Made by a program: the position numbers and the translations under genes
The notes under the pieces: model-generated
Told to the model about the DNA's origin: nothing
Database searches by the model: none
The model's input: only the letters and a program-made list of their open reading frames with translations
Assembly: GCA_035545535.1 (NCBI GenBank)
Contig: DASZYF010000043.1
Span: forward strand, 1-38,427
Length of the DNA stretch: 38,427 nucleotides
Origin: DASZYF01 sp035545535
Lineage (GTDB): Bacteria > Actinomycetota > Actinomycetes > Mycobacteriales > CAJCIY01
Direction of reading: 5' to 3'
Shown here: positions 24,391-32,079 of the stretch, in pieces
Numbering within the stretch: the first letter of the stretch is position 1
How the letters are laid out: every line of letters begins with the position of its first letter

Positions 24391-24870
24391 TCAGAGGGTG
24401 AGGAGCAGCTCGATCTCGTCGCGGATCGGGATGCCGTTGGCGGCGACCTCGGCGATCTCCGGCTTGAACTGCCGGGACACGCTCACGGCCTCGGGGCGCA
24501 GCGCGACGAGCACGAACCCCATCCGTTGGTAGAAGCCCAGCGCGTCGAGGTTGTCGTTGGTCGTGACGACCTTGAGGTGGCGCGCGCCGAGGTCGGCCGC
24601 GACCTTCGCGATGCCGTCGATGAGCAGCCCGCCGATGCCGTCGCCGGGCGTGACGGCGTCGATGGTGACGATCTCGAGGATCTCGCCGTCGTCGGCGTAG
24701 GTGAGCAGACCGACCCGGCGGCCGGTGTCGGTGGCCACGAGGCCCGGCAGCTCGAGGCAGTCGAGCACGCGCCCGTCGGTGACCTGGAGGGTCGAGCCCC
24801 AGCGCTGCGTCAGCAGCTGGGTGACCCAGTCGTCGTCGTAGGTGCGCCGCTCGCGCAGGATGACCGGCAT
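24391..24870 (-). CDS. GNAT family N-acetyltransferase
   Basis: The product is 159 aa. The acetyl-CoA loop region reads VTPGDGIGGLLIDGIAKVA (a GxGxGG-like Q/RxxGxG/A variant), followed by NLDALGFYQRMGF, the usual end of the GNAT core. The last 35 residues are an extra tail with NGIPIRDEIELLL. The acceptor substrate cannot be told. ATG 24870 overlaps the stop of the upstream gene by one base (TGATG), so translation is coupled to the PLDc_N protein. Confidence 0.85.
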   Translation of the reverse strand: MPVILRERRTYDDDWVTQLLTQRWGSTLQVTDGRVLDCLELPGLVATDTGRRVGLLTYADDGEILEIVTIDAVTPGDGIGGLLIDGIAKVAADLGARHLKVVTTNDNLDALGFYQRMGFVLVALRPEAVSVSRQFKPEIAEVAANGIPIRDEIELLLTL

Positions 24871-25298
24871 CAACGGCCGTCCGGCGGGGCGTCGGTGCCG
24901 GGCTCGCCCGGGGCGTCGCTGTCGCGCAGCTTCTGCTCACGCCGGCGCAGGTCGTCCTCCCAGGCCCTGAGGGTGTCGCGGTCGAGGCGGGCGAGGAACT
25001 CGGGGTCGTCGTCCGGGGCCACCGGGCCACGCCGGGACGCGCCGCGGGACGGGCTGCTCGCCGGCCGCCCGGCGTTGCCCTTGTACGGCAGGCCGCCCGG
25101 GCGCGCGGCGGCGCGGGGCCGGCCGGCGATGAGCCAGAGCACGGAGCCGACGTCCGGGAGGATCAGCACGATCAGGATCCAGAAGCCCTTGGGCATGTTG
25201 CGGACCAGCGACGCATCGGTGGTGATGACGTCGAAGATGCAGAAGAGCCACAGCGCGAGCACGGCGAAGAACAGGACGCCGTCCAGGGCCAGGAACAC
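24870..25298 (-). CDS. PLDc_N domain membrane protein
   Basis: The product is 142 aa. Two membrane helices (about 5-25 and 38-58) form the phospholipase-D-nuclease N-terminal type domain seen in small actinobacterial proteins, with LPDVGSVLWLIAGRP after the second helix. An Arg-rich, charged C-terminus with a short helix (DTLRAWEDDLRRREQKLRD) is cytoplasmic. No nuclease domain is present and the role is unknown. It is read before the GNAT gene as one unit. Confidence 0.82.
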   Translation of the reverse strand: MFLALDGVLFFAVLALWLFCIFDVITTDASLVRNMPKGFWILIVLILPDVGSVLWLIAGRPRAAARPGGLPYKGNAGRPASSPSRGASRRGPVAPDDDPEFLARLDRDTLRAWEDDLRRREQKLRDSDAPGEPGTDAPPDGR

Positions 25299-25305
25299 GC
25301 CGTCC

Positions 25306-25311
25306 ACCGTA
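25306..25311 (-). promoter_or_regulatory. -10 element, probable leaderless start of PLDc_N gene
   Basis: TACGGT on the minus strand ends 7 nt before GTG 25298; no Shine-Dalgarno sequence is present. It sits in the palindrome CCGTACGG (25307-25314). Confidence 0.5.
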
Positions 25312-25394
25312 CGGTCCTGCGCCGGATCAGGCCCACTCGCGGGCTCGTGGCGCCCCACGGGCGGCGGCGCTGCCCGAGTGCCAGGCTCGTCCTC

Positions 25395-26852
25395 GTGGGC
25401 AAGGGGTACGACGACCTGCGCGACTTCCTGCGCGACCTCGAACGCGACGGCGACCTCCGGCACGTGAAGGTGCCGGTCGACACGCACCTCGAGGTGACCG
25501 AGATCGTCACCCGCGTGCTCAAGGAGCGGGGGCCGGCGCTCGTCTTCGACCAGCCGTCGACCGGGAGCATGCCGCTCGCGATCAACGTGTTCGGCACCGA
25601 CGCCCGGATGGCCAGGGCGATCGGCGCGTCCTCGCTCGACGAGCCCGGCCAGCGGCTCGCCGAGCTGCTCAGGCCCGAGCTCCCCAAGGGCCTGTCCGGC
25701 CTGCGCGACGCCTTGTCCAAGGTCGGCGAGCTGAAGAGCGCTCCGCCCAAGCACGTGAAGAGCGCGCGGTGCCAGGAGGTCGTGAAGCTCGGCGACGAGG
25801 TCGACCTCGACCTGCTGCCCGGCATCCAGTCCTGGCCGGACGACGGGGGCGTGTACCTCAACCTCGGGCTGACGCACACCAAGCACCCCGAGACGGGGGC
25901 GCGCAACCTCGGTATGTACCGCCTGCAGAAGCACGACCGGCGCACGCTGGGCATGCACTGGCAGATCCACAAGGACTCGAACGCCCACCACGCGGTGGCC
26001 GAGCGCCGCGGCGAGCGGCTGCCGGTCGCGATCGCGTGGGGCTGCCCGCCCGCGGTCACCTACGCCGCGAGCGCGCCGCTGCCGCCGGACATCGACGAGT
26101 ACATGTTCGCCGGGTTCCTGCAGCGCGACCGCGTCGAGATGGTCGCCTGCAAGACGGTGCCGCTCGAGGTGCCGGCCAACGCGCAGGTCGTCGTCGAGGG
26201 CTGGCTCAAGCCGGGGGAGCGGCTGCCGGAAGGCCCGTTCGGTGACCACACCGGCTTCTACACGCCGGTCGAGCCGTTCCCGGCGCTGCACGTCGAGTGC
26301 ATGACGATGCAGCGCGACCCGATCTTCCAGACGATCGTCGTCGGCCGGCCCCCGCAGGAGGACGGGCCCATCGGGAAGGCGACCGAGCGCATCTTCCTGC
26401 CGTTGCTGAAGATGACGCTGCCGGAGATCGTCGACTACGACCTGCCCGTCGAGGGCGTGTTCCACAACTGCGCGATCATCTCCATCGACAAGCAGTACCC
26501 GAAGCACGCGCACAAGGTCATGAGCGCGGTGTGGGGGACCGGTCTCATGTCGTTGACGAAGCTGATCGTCGTCGTCGACGCCGACTGCGACGTGCACGAC
26601 TACCGGGACGTCGCGTGGCGCGCGTTCGGCAACACCGACTGGGACCACGACGTGCTGCACACGACTGGCCCCGTCGACCACCTCGACCACTCCGCGTACC
26701 AGCAGTTCTGGGGCGGGAAGATGGGCATCGACGCGACCGCGAAGCTGCCCGGTGAGGGCTACGCGCGCGACGGCGGCTGGCCGCCGGTGATCGTGCAGGA
26801 CCCGGCCGTCATCGCCAAGGTCACCGGCCGGTGGAAGGAGCTCGGCCTGTGA
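25395..26852 (+). CDS. mqnL: UbiD family decarboxylase, menaquinone (futalosine) pathway type
   Basis: The product is 485 aa, normal for UbiD. It would use prenylated FMN to decarboxylate an aromatic acid; with a UbiA-type gene joined to it and mqnE in the window, the substrate is probably 1,4-dihydroxy-6-naphthoate-type acid in late futalosine menaquinone synthesis. Seen: GARNLGMYRLQ, the conserved EGPFGDHTGFYTPVEPFP stretch, and the long C-terminal helix region. GTG 25395 is preferred; CAGGCT lies 7 nt upstream and no ribosome site is seen. The stop overlaps the UbiA-like gene by 4 nt. The flavin prenyltransferase it needs is at 29227-29856. Confidence 0.85.
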   Translation: MGKGYDDLRDFLRDLERDGDLRHVKVPVDTHLEVTEIVTRVLKERGPALVFDQPSTGSMPLAINVFGTDARMARAIGASSLDEPGQRLAELLRPELPKGLSGLRDALSKVGELKSAPPKHVKSARCQEVVKLGDEVDLDLLPGIQSWPDDGGVYLNLGLTHTKHPETGARNLGMYRLQKHDRRTLGMHWQIHKDSNAHHAVAERRGERLPVAIAWGCPPAVTYAASAPLPPDIDEYMFAGFLQRDRVEMVACKTVPLEVPANAQVVVEGWLKPGERLPEGPFGDHTGFYTPVEPFPALHVECMTMQRDPIFQTIVVGRPPQEDGPIGKATERIFLPLLKMTLPEIVDYDLPVEGVFHNCAIISIDKQYPKHAHKVMSAVWGTGLMSLTKLIVVVDADCDVHDYRDVAWRAFGNTDWDHDVLHTTGPVDHLDHSAYQQFWGGKMGIDATAKLPGEGYARDGGWPPVIVQDPAVIAKVTGRWKELGL

Positions 26853-27748
26853 CGGCGGTGGCGCTCGAGCCGCAGCGCGGGCACGTGCGCGCGTTCCTGC
26901 GGCTCGTGATGATCGAGCACTCCGTCTTCGCGCTGCCCTTCGCCTACCTCGGGGTGCTGTACGCGTCGTTCGATCGCACCGGCGACGTGCACTGGCGCGC
27001 GCTGGGGCTCGTGACCATCGCGCTCGTCGCGGCGCGCACGTTCGCGATGGCGGTGAACCGCATCGTCGACCGGCGGCTCGATGCGCGCAACCCGCGGACG
27101 GCGCAGCGCGAGCTGGTCACCGGTGCGGTCAGCGTGCGCACCGCTGCGGTGGGCTCGGCCGTCTCGCTCGTCGTGTTCGTCGTCGTCGCGGGGGTGCTCT
27201 CGCCGCTGTGCCTCGCGCTGTCGCCGATCGCGCTGGCGCTGTTCGTCGTCTACCCGTACGGCAAGCGCTTCACCTGGCTGTGCCACGCGATCCTCGGCCT
27301 CGCGCAGACCTGCGGCCCCGTCGGCGCCTGGCTCGCGACGACGCGGCACTGGTCGTGGTCGTCGGTGCTGCTCGGACTCGGCGTCGGTCTCTGGATCGGC
27401 GGGTTCGACCTCATCTACGCGCTGCAGGACATCGACTCCGACCGCGCCGGCGGCATCTACTCGCTGCCCGCACGCTTCGGCGCCAGCGTCGCGCTGCGCG
27501 TGAGCGAGGCCGCGCACATCGTGACGCTCGGCCTGTTCGTCGCGTTCGGCCTCCGCGAGGGGGCCGGCGCGTTCTGGTGGATCGGCGTGGCGGTCACGGC
27601 CGGCGCGTTCGCGTACGAGCACGCGATCGTGAAGCCCGACGACCTCTCGCGCGTGAACCGCGCGTTCTTCACCACCAACGGCCTCGTCGGCATCGCGCTG
27701 TTCGCGTTCGGCCTGTTCGACCTGCTCGCCCGGGGCCTCGGCGCCTGA
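26849..27748 (+). CDS. mqnP: UbiA family prenyltransferase, menaquinone (futalosine) pathway type
   Basis: The product is 299 aa with eight to nine membrane helices. The two Asp-rich motifs that bind Mg-diphosphate are NRIVDRRLDA (from about residue 70) and DLIYALQDIDSDRAGG (about 187-202). It attaches the polyprenyl chain to the naphthoate ring. It overlaps the UbiD-like gene by 4 nt (GTGA), which supports joint prenylation and decarboxylation. The N-terminal residues EHSVFALPFAYLG are typical of the UbiA/MqnP type. Confidence 0.88.
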   Translation: MTAVALEPQRGHVRAFLRLVMIEHSVFALPFAYLGVLYASFDRTGDVHWRALGLVTIALVAARTFAMAVNRIVDRRLDARNPRTAQRELVTGAVSVRTAAVGSAVSLVVFVVVAGVLSPLCLALSPIALALFVVYPYGKRFTWLCHAILGLAQTCGPVGAWLATTRHWSWSSVLLGLGVGLWIGGFDLIYALQDIDSDRAGGIYSLPARFGASVALRVSEAAHIVTLGLFVAFGLREGAGAFWWIGVAVTAGAFAYEHAIVKPDDLSRVNRAFFTTNGLVGIALFAFGLFDLLARGLGA

Positions 27749-27750
27749 CC

Positions 27751-27780
27751 TTGACATGTGACTAAAAGGTCACCTATCGT
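27751..27780 (+). promoter_or_regulatory. Strong promoter of arsR-type gene with operator in the spacer
   Basis: TTGACA (27751-27756), 18-bp spacer, TATCGT (27775-27780); the GTG follows 6 nt later, so the transcript is leaderless. Within the spacer GTGAC-TAAAAG-GTCAC (27758-27773) is a perfect inverted repeat, well placed for self-repression by the ArsR-type product. Confidence 0.8.
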
Positions 27781-27786
27781 TCTCGC

Positions 27787-28116
27787 GTGACGGAGGAGGA
27801 CGACGGCGTCTTCAAGGCGCTCGCCGACCCCACCCGTCGCCGGCTCCTCGACCTGCTGTTCGAGACCGACGGCCAGACGCTGTCGGAGCTCGAGGCCGCG
27901 GTGCCGGAGATGACGCGGTTCGGCGTGATGAAGCACCTCGGCGTGCTCGAGGACGCGGGCCTCGTCGTCACCCGGCGCCGGGGCCGGGAGAAGCTCCACC
28001 ACCTCAACCCGGTGCCGATCCGCCTCGTCCACGACCGGTGGATCTCGCGCTTCACCGAGCATCGCGTGGCGATGCTCGCCGACCTCAAGCACAAGCTCGA
28101 AGAGGAGAGCTCATGA
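27787..28116 (+). CDS. ArsR family winged-helix repressor
   Basis: The product is 109 aa. The winged helix spans about 8-80 (FKALADPTRRRLLDLL, recognition helix around MTRFGVMKHLGVLEDAGLV, wing TRRRGREKLHHL). No metal-binding Cys motif is seen, so it is of the group paired with SRPBCC proteins rather than a metal sensor. The GTG start is fixed by the leaderless promoter. It overlaps the SRPBCC gene by 4 nt. Likely autoregulated through the dyad at 27758-27773. Confidence 0.9.
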   Translation: MTEEDDGVFKALADPTRRRLLDLLFETDGQTLSELEAAVPEMTRFGVMKHLGVLEDAGLVVTRRRGREKLHHLNPVPIRLVHDRWISRFTEHRVAMLADLKHKLEEESS

Positions 28117-28589
28117 CCGTCTTCCGCGTCTGGATCAACGCGTCGCCGCAGAAGGTGTGGGACGCGATCGTCGATCCCGCGTTCAACCAGAGGTACGGCT
28201 ACGGCCTGCCGAGCGAGTACGACCTGCGCCCCGGCGGGCTGTTCCTCGTGCGCCAGCCCGAGGCGATGGTGAAGCTCGGAGCGCCCGCGGTGATGATCGA
28301 CGGCGAGGTGCTCGAGCTCGACCCGCCGAAGCGGCTCGTGCAGACGTGGCACGCGAACTTCACCGAGCAGACCGCGGCCGAGCCTCCGCAGCGCGTGACG
28401 TACGAGCTCGAGGAGGAGGGCGAAGGCATCGTCATCCTCACCGTCACCCACGAGCTCGACGCGGCGCCCGCGACCGCCCGCTTCGTCCAGGGCGACGAGG
28501 AGATGGGCGGCAAGGGCGGCCTGCCGATGATTCTGTCCGACATGAAGACCTGGCTCGAGACCGGGAAGTCGATGCGCCTGCCGTCCTGA
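28113..28589 (+). CDS. SRPBCC (AHSA1-like) ligand-binding protein
   Basis: The product is 158 aa with the START/AHSA1 fold: ASPQKVWDAIVDP at the start, LRPGGLF in the middle, PPKRLVQTW, and a long C-terminal helix with MKTWLETGK. Such proteins bind hydrophobic ligands in a central cavity; the ligand here is unknown. It is co-translated with the ArsR-type regulator (ATGA overlap), a widespread actinobacterial pair. Confidence 0.87.
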   Translation: MTVFRVWINASPQKVWDAIVDPAFNQRYGYGLPSEYDLRPGGLFLVRQPEAMVKLGAPAVMIDGEVLELDPPKRLVQTWHANFTEQTAAEPPQRVTYELEEEGEGIVILTVTHELDAAPATARFVQGDEEMGGKGGLPMILSDMKTWLETGKSMRLPS

Positions 28590-28592
28590 CGG

Positions 28593-29171
28593 TCAGGGCT
28601 TCCGGCCGGACAGGGCGAGCAGCTTCGCGCTCGCCGGCGCGTCGTCGGGCACGGCGACCGCCGGCGCGAACATGCCGCTCTCGGCGAGCATCGCGGCGTG
28701 CGGCTTCCAGTAGTCGTAGAGCAGCTGCGCCGTCGCCTCGTCCATCGCGTACTGCTGGCCGCTGCCCTGGGCGAGGTCCCAGCCGTGCACGATCAGGTCG
28801 GTGAGCATCTCCGTGGCGTAGTCCCGCGCCGCCGTGGGGCCGCGCGAGAGAGAGACCTCGCGACCGAGCGCTCCGGGCGCGTCCCACACGGCGTACGCCG
28901 CGCCGGCCTCCCGGTCCCACGCCGCGGCCGGGTCGTCGCCGAGCGCGTCGCCGGACAGCTCGTCGCCGACGTCGGTGACGGTGCGCTGCTCGCCGAGCAG
29001 GGGCGGCACCCAGCGCTGCTCGTCGACGACGTGACCGACCAGGGTGCGGACGTCCCAGTCGCTGCACGGCGTCGGCGCCGACCAGCCGTCGGCGGCGACG
29101 CCGTGGACGAGACGGCCGAACGCGTCACGGGCGGTGTGGTGCATCGCGAGCAGCTGCGCGTCATCGGTCAT
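28593..29171 (-). CDS. TIGR03086/DinB-like metal-binding protein (mycothiol-dependent enzyme family)
   Basis: The product is 192 aa. The N-terminal four-helix bundle shows TPCSDWDVRTLVGHVVDEQ, with His residues that in this family hold a divalent metal, and LIVHGWDLAQ later on, the second typical block. It belongs to the maleylpyruvate isomerase-like group, some of which use mycothiol; the reaction is unknown. Its gene converges on the SRPBCC gene with 3 bp between the stops and is divergent from the UbiX-like gene. ATG 29171 has TAGAAC 6 nt upstream and no ribosome site. Confidence 0.85.
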   Translation of the reverse strand: MTDDAQLLAMHHTARDAFGRLVHGVAADGWSAPTPCSDWDVRTLVGHVVDEQRWVPPLLGEQRTVTDVGDELSGDALGDDPAAAWDREAGAAYAVWDAPGALGREVSLSRGPTAARDYATEMLTDLIVHGWDLAQGSGQQYAMDEATAQLLYDYWKPHAAMLAESGMFAPAVAVPDDAPASAKLLALSGRKP

Positions 29172-29226
29172 GCGTGCGTTCTACCGCTGCCGGGTCGCGG
29201 TGGGAAGGGCGGACGATGATGGGGGC

Positions 29227-29856
29227 ATGGCGGAGCGGGTGCCGTGGGTCGTCGGGGTCTCCGGCGCCAGCGGCACGCCGTACGCCGCGGCGGTGCTGCG
29301 CGGGCTGCTCGGGGCCGGCCGGGCGGTGGACCTCGTGGTCTCGCGCGCGGCCCGGCTGACGCTGCTCGACGAGACCGGCATCAGCTGGCACGACGATGCC
29401 GCGACGCTGGCGCAGTGGCTGGGCGAGGACGTGGCCGGAGGTGACGTCCGGCACTGGTCGCCGGCCGACCTCGCGGCCGGGCCGTCGTCCGGCACGTACG
29501 CGACCCACGGGATGCTCGTGGTCCCGGCCAGCACGGCGGCGGTCGCCGGCATCGCACTGGGGCTGTCGAAGGACCTGCTGCAGCGGGCGGCGGACGTGAC
29601 GCTCAAGGAGCGGCGGCCGCTGGTCGTCGTGCCGCGGGAGATGCCCCTCACCCGGGCGACGCTCGCGCACCTGCTGGCGCTGCACGACGCCGGCGCTGTC
29701 GTCGCGCCGGCGAGCCCCGGCTTCTACGCCGGGGCCTCGACGGCAGCGGACCTGGCCGACTTCGTGGCGGCGCGGGTGCTCGACGCGGTGGGCGTGCCCC
29801 ACGGGCTCATGCGCCGCTGGACGGGCGAGCTCGGGGCCGCCCGCGCCGAGTCCTAG
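29227..29856 (+). CDS. ubiX: UbiX family flavin prenyltransferase
   Basis: The product is 209 aa. The FMN-binding start GVSGASGTPYAAAVLRGLL, the central GTYATHGMLVVPAS and the C-terminal VVAPASPGFYAG are all characteristic. It makes prenylated FMN, the cofactor the UbiD-like enzyme at 25395-26852 needs; in this context it can also be called MqnM-like. ATG 29227 follows GATGAT by 6 nt. Its end overlaps the stop of the convergent small ORF at 29853 by 4 bases. Confidence 0.92.
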   Translation: MAERVPWVVGVSGASGTPYAAAVLRGLLGAGRAVDLVVSRAARLTLLDETGISWHDDAATLAQWLGEDVAGGDVRHWSPADLAAGPSSGTYATHGMLVVPASTAAVAGIALGLSKDLLQRAADVTLKERRPLVVVPREMPLTRATLAHLLALHDAGAVVAPASPGFYAGASTAADLADFVAARVLDAVGVPHGLMRRWTGELGAARAES

Positions 29857-29984
29857 GAGCGGCGGGCGCGACGCCGGGCGCGCAGGTTCGCCGAGAGGCG
29901 ACCCCGGTTGCCGCGCGGCGAGGCGAGGGCGCGCAGGTCCGCGAAGTGGGCCTGGGCGAGGATCAGGTCGTGCGAGGTGCTCAC
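29853..29984 (-). CDS. Small basic protein of 43 aa, unknown function
   Basis: A GTG at 29984 with AAGGAAG 5 nt upstream opens a frame of 43 codons ending in TAG. The product begins MSTSHDLILAQAHFADLRAL, then SPRGNRGRLSANLRARRRARR: an acidic/neutral helix followed by a strongly basic tail with ten or so Arg. It is too short for usual gene finding. It is divergent from the Lrp-type gene, with a 122-bp AT-richer shared control region, and TACGAT (30040-30035, minus strand) could be its -10. The clean ribosome site and the AT-richer upstream region support expression. Function is unknown. Confidence 0.55.
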   Translation of the reverse strand: MSTSHDLILAQAHFADLRALASPRGNRGRLSANLRARRRARRS

Positions 29985-30063
29985 AGCTGCTTCCTTAGGT
30001 CAGGACGGGCTTTGACCGTCTTCCTGTTGCTTCATCGTACTGGTATGCCTAACACTTGAGCAT

Positions 30064-30079
30064 TGTGAGATGTTCCACA
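30064..30079. promoter_or_regulatory. Possible Lrp/AsnC operator
   Basis: TGTGAGATGTTCCACA is an imperfect dyad (TGTG/CACA arms) between the divergent small ORF and the Lrp-type gene, 28 bp before the latter. Self-regulation is common in this family, but the assignment is a guess from position and symmetry. Confidence 0.35.
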
Positions 30080-30106
30080 CCTTCGATCGTTAGGTAGGAG
30101 CGCGCG

Positions 30107-30559
30107 ATGGCCCTCGATCCGGTCGACCGGCGGCTCGCCCTCGCCCTCCTGGCGAACGGCCGTTCCACCTACGCCGAGCTGGGCCGGCTCGTGGGCATGT
30201 CCGCGCCGGCGGTGCACGAGCGCGTCGGCAAGCTCGAGGCGGCCGGCACCGTGCGCGGCTACCACGCCGACGTGGACCCCGCCGCGCTCGGGCTGGGCGT
30301 GGTCGCTCTCGTGGGGGTGCTGACCACCGAGGCGGCCGATCAGGACGTCGTGGCCGAGCGGCTGCGGGAGATCCCCGCCGTGGCCTCGTGCTGGGTCATC
30401 GCCGGCGAGGAGACGTTCATGCTGCAGGTGCGGGCGCCCGACGTGGACGGCATCGAGCACGTGCTCGGGCAGCTGCGCCGCACCAAGGGCGTCGCGCGCA
30501 CCCGCACGACGGTGGTGCTGTCGACCCGCTGGGAGGGTCGGGTGCCCGATCAGTCGTAG
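30107..30559 (+). CDS. Lrp/AsnC family transcriptional regulator
   Basis: The product is 150 aa. The N-terminal helix-turn-helix (about 5-50) reads DRRLALALLANGRSTYAELG then GMSAPAVHERVGKLEAAG; the C-terminal RAM domain (about 65-145) has the ligand-pocket stretch VASCWVIAGEETFMLQV. It would respond to an amino acid or related small molecule. AGGAG lies 6 nt before ATG 30107. Its end overlaps the convergent unknown gene by 10 bp. Targets may include the divergent 43-aa ORF. Confidence 0.92.
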   Translation: MALDPVDRRLALALLANGRSTYAELGRLVGMSAPAVHERVGKLEAAGTVRGYHADVDPAALGLGVVALVGVLTTEAADQDVVAERLREIPAVASCWVIAGEETFMLQVRAPDVDGIEHVLGQLRRTKGVARTRTTVVLSTRWEGRVPDQS

Positions 30560-30807
30560 GTGGCGCCCGCGATCGCCGCGACGGTCTGCGCCTCGTCGAA
30601 CTCCTCGGAGCCGCTGATCGTCGGGACGAACCCGACCAGCACGCCGTCGCGCATGACCGTGGCCTCGAGCCCGGCCGCGCCGTCGGTGTCCCAGATCGCC
30701 TCGCGGCCGTCGGGGATCACGACCCGGACCCCGACCTTGTAGACGCCCTCACGGTGCACGTGGGCGAACACGCCTTGCTCGCGCAGCGCCTCGACGACGC
30801 GCGCCAC
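30550..30807 (-). CDS. Conserved-looking small hypothetical protein
   Basis: The product is 85 aa and begins with a helix (VARVVEALREQGVFAHVHR) followed by predicted beta strands (YKVGVRVVIPDGREAIWD, LEATVMRDGVLVGFVPTI). No family is recognised. Start: AGGAGG lies 5 nt before GTG 30807, a much better signal than for ATG 30837 or GTG 30855, which would add 10 or 16 residues. It is convergent with the Lrp-type gene and divergent from mqnE, with 89 bp between start codons. Confidence 0.65.
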   Translation of the reverse strand: MARVVEALREQGVFAHVHREGVYKVGVRVVIPDGREAIWDTDGAAGLEATVMRDGVLVGFVPTISGSEEFDEAQTVAAIAGATYD

Positions 30808-30896
30808 CTGATCCTCCTGCACCCCCTGAGCATGCATGACCGTGCTGTGCGCCACCCGAGCGGGCCGGTCCGGGCGGGGCGAGGGAGGATGGCCGG

Positions 30897-32072
30897 GTGG
30901 ACAAGGGTCTGAAGGCCGAGCTCGAGCAGAAGGTGCGCGCCGGCGAGCGCCTGTCCTACGACGACGGGGTGGCGCTGTACGAGAGCGACGACCTGGCCTG
31001 GCTCGGCGGCCTGGCCCACGAGGTCCGCACGGCGAAGAACGGCGACAAGGTCTTCTTCAACGTCAACCGGCACCTCAACCTGACCAACGTCTGCACCGCG
31101 TCCTGCGCGTACTGCTCGTTCCAGCGCAAGGCCGGCGAGAAGGACGCGTACACGATGCGCGTCGAGGAGGCCGTGCGGCTGGCGGAGGAGATGCGCCCCG
31201 CCGGCATCACCGAGCTGCACATCGTGAACGGCCTGCACCCGACGCTGCCGTGGCGCTACTACCCGCGCGTGCTGTCCGAGCTCAAGAAGGCCTTGCCCGA
31301 GGTCTCGCTGAAGGCGTTCACCGCCACCGAGATCCACTTCTTCGAGCGCATCTCGGGCAAGCCGGCCGACGATGTGCTCGACGAGCTCATCGACGCGGGC
31401 CTCGAATCCCTCACCGGCGGCGGCGCCGAGATCTTCGACTGGGAGGTGCGCAGCCAGATCGTCGACCACGAGACCCACTGGGAGGACTGGTCACGCATCC
31501 ACCGGCTGGCGCACAGCAAGGGCCTGCGCACGCCGTGCACGATGCTCTACGGCCACATCGAGGAGCCGCGCCACCGCGTCGACCACGTGCTGCGCCTGCG
31601 CGAGCTGCAGGACGAGACCGGCGGCTTTGTCGTGTTCATCCCGCTGCGCTACCAGCACGACTCCGTCGGCGACCCACGGAACCGCCTGCAGGACAGGACG
31701 ACCATGGCCACCGGCGCCGAGGCGCTCAAGACGTTCGCTGTGTCCCGGCTGCTGTTCGACAACGTCGACCACGTGAAGGCCTTCTGGGTCATGCACGGCC
31801 TGACGACCGCGCAGCTCGCGCTGTCGTTCGGCGCCGACGACCTCGACGGGTCGGTCGTCGAGTACAAGATCACCCACGACGCCGACCACTACGGCACCCC
31901 CAACACGATGACGCGCGACGACCTGCTGGGCATCATCCGCGACGCGGGCTTCACGCCGGTGGAGCGCGACACCCGCTACCGGGTCGTCAAGGAGTACGAC
32001 GGCCCCACGCCGCTGGCCGAGCTGCGCGGCACGCCGGCGTCGCCCGAGGGGATGCCGCTCCCCGTCGCCTGA
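30897..32072 (+). CDS. mqnE: Aminofutalosine synthase (radical SAM)
   Basis: The product is 391 aa. The radical-SAM cluster motif is Cys66-x3-Cys70-x2-Cys73 (VCTASCAYCSF). Blocks such as ELHIVNGLHPTLPW, EIHFFERISGK, LTGGGAEIFDWEVR and TMLYGHIE are typical of MqnE. It joins chorismate-derived enolpyruvyl benzoate with SAM-derived adenosyl to form aminofutalosine, early in futalosine menaquinone synthesis. GTG 30897 has GGAGG upstream at 9 nt and also GAGGAT 6 nt upstream, so either leadered or leaderless initiation is possible. It converges on the CBS gene with only 7 bp between stops. Confidence 0.93.
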   Translation: MDKGLKAELEQKVRAGERLSYDDGVALYESDDLAWLGGLAHEVRTAKNGDKVFFNVNRHLNLTNVCTASCAYCSFQRKAGEKDAYTMRVEEAVRLAEEMRPAGITELHIVNGLHPTLPWRYYPRVLSELKKALPEVSLKAFTATEIHFFERISGKPADDVLDELIDAGLESLTGGGAEIFDWEVRSQIVDHETHWEDWSRIHRLAHSKGLRTPCTMLYGHIEEPRHRVDHVLRLRELQDETGGFVVFIPLRYQHDSVGDPRNRLQDRTTMATGAEALKTFAVSRLLFDNVDHVKAFWVMHGLTTAQLALSFGADDLDGSVVEYKITHDADHYGTPNTMTRDDLLGIIRDAGFTPVERDTRYRVVKEYDGPTPLAELRGTPASPEGMPLPVA

Positions 32073-32079
32073 CGGTGGT

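Noticed and set aside
25395..29856. Ubiquinone biosynthesis genes (UbiD, UbiA, UbiX)
   Set aside because: Actinobacteria use menaquinone, and mqnE in the same window points to the futalosine pathway versions of these families.
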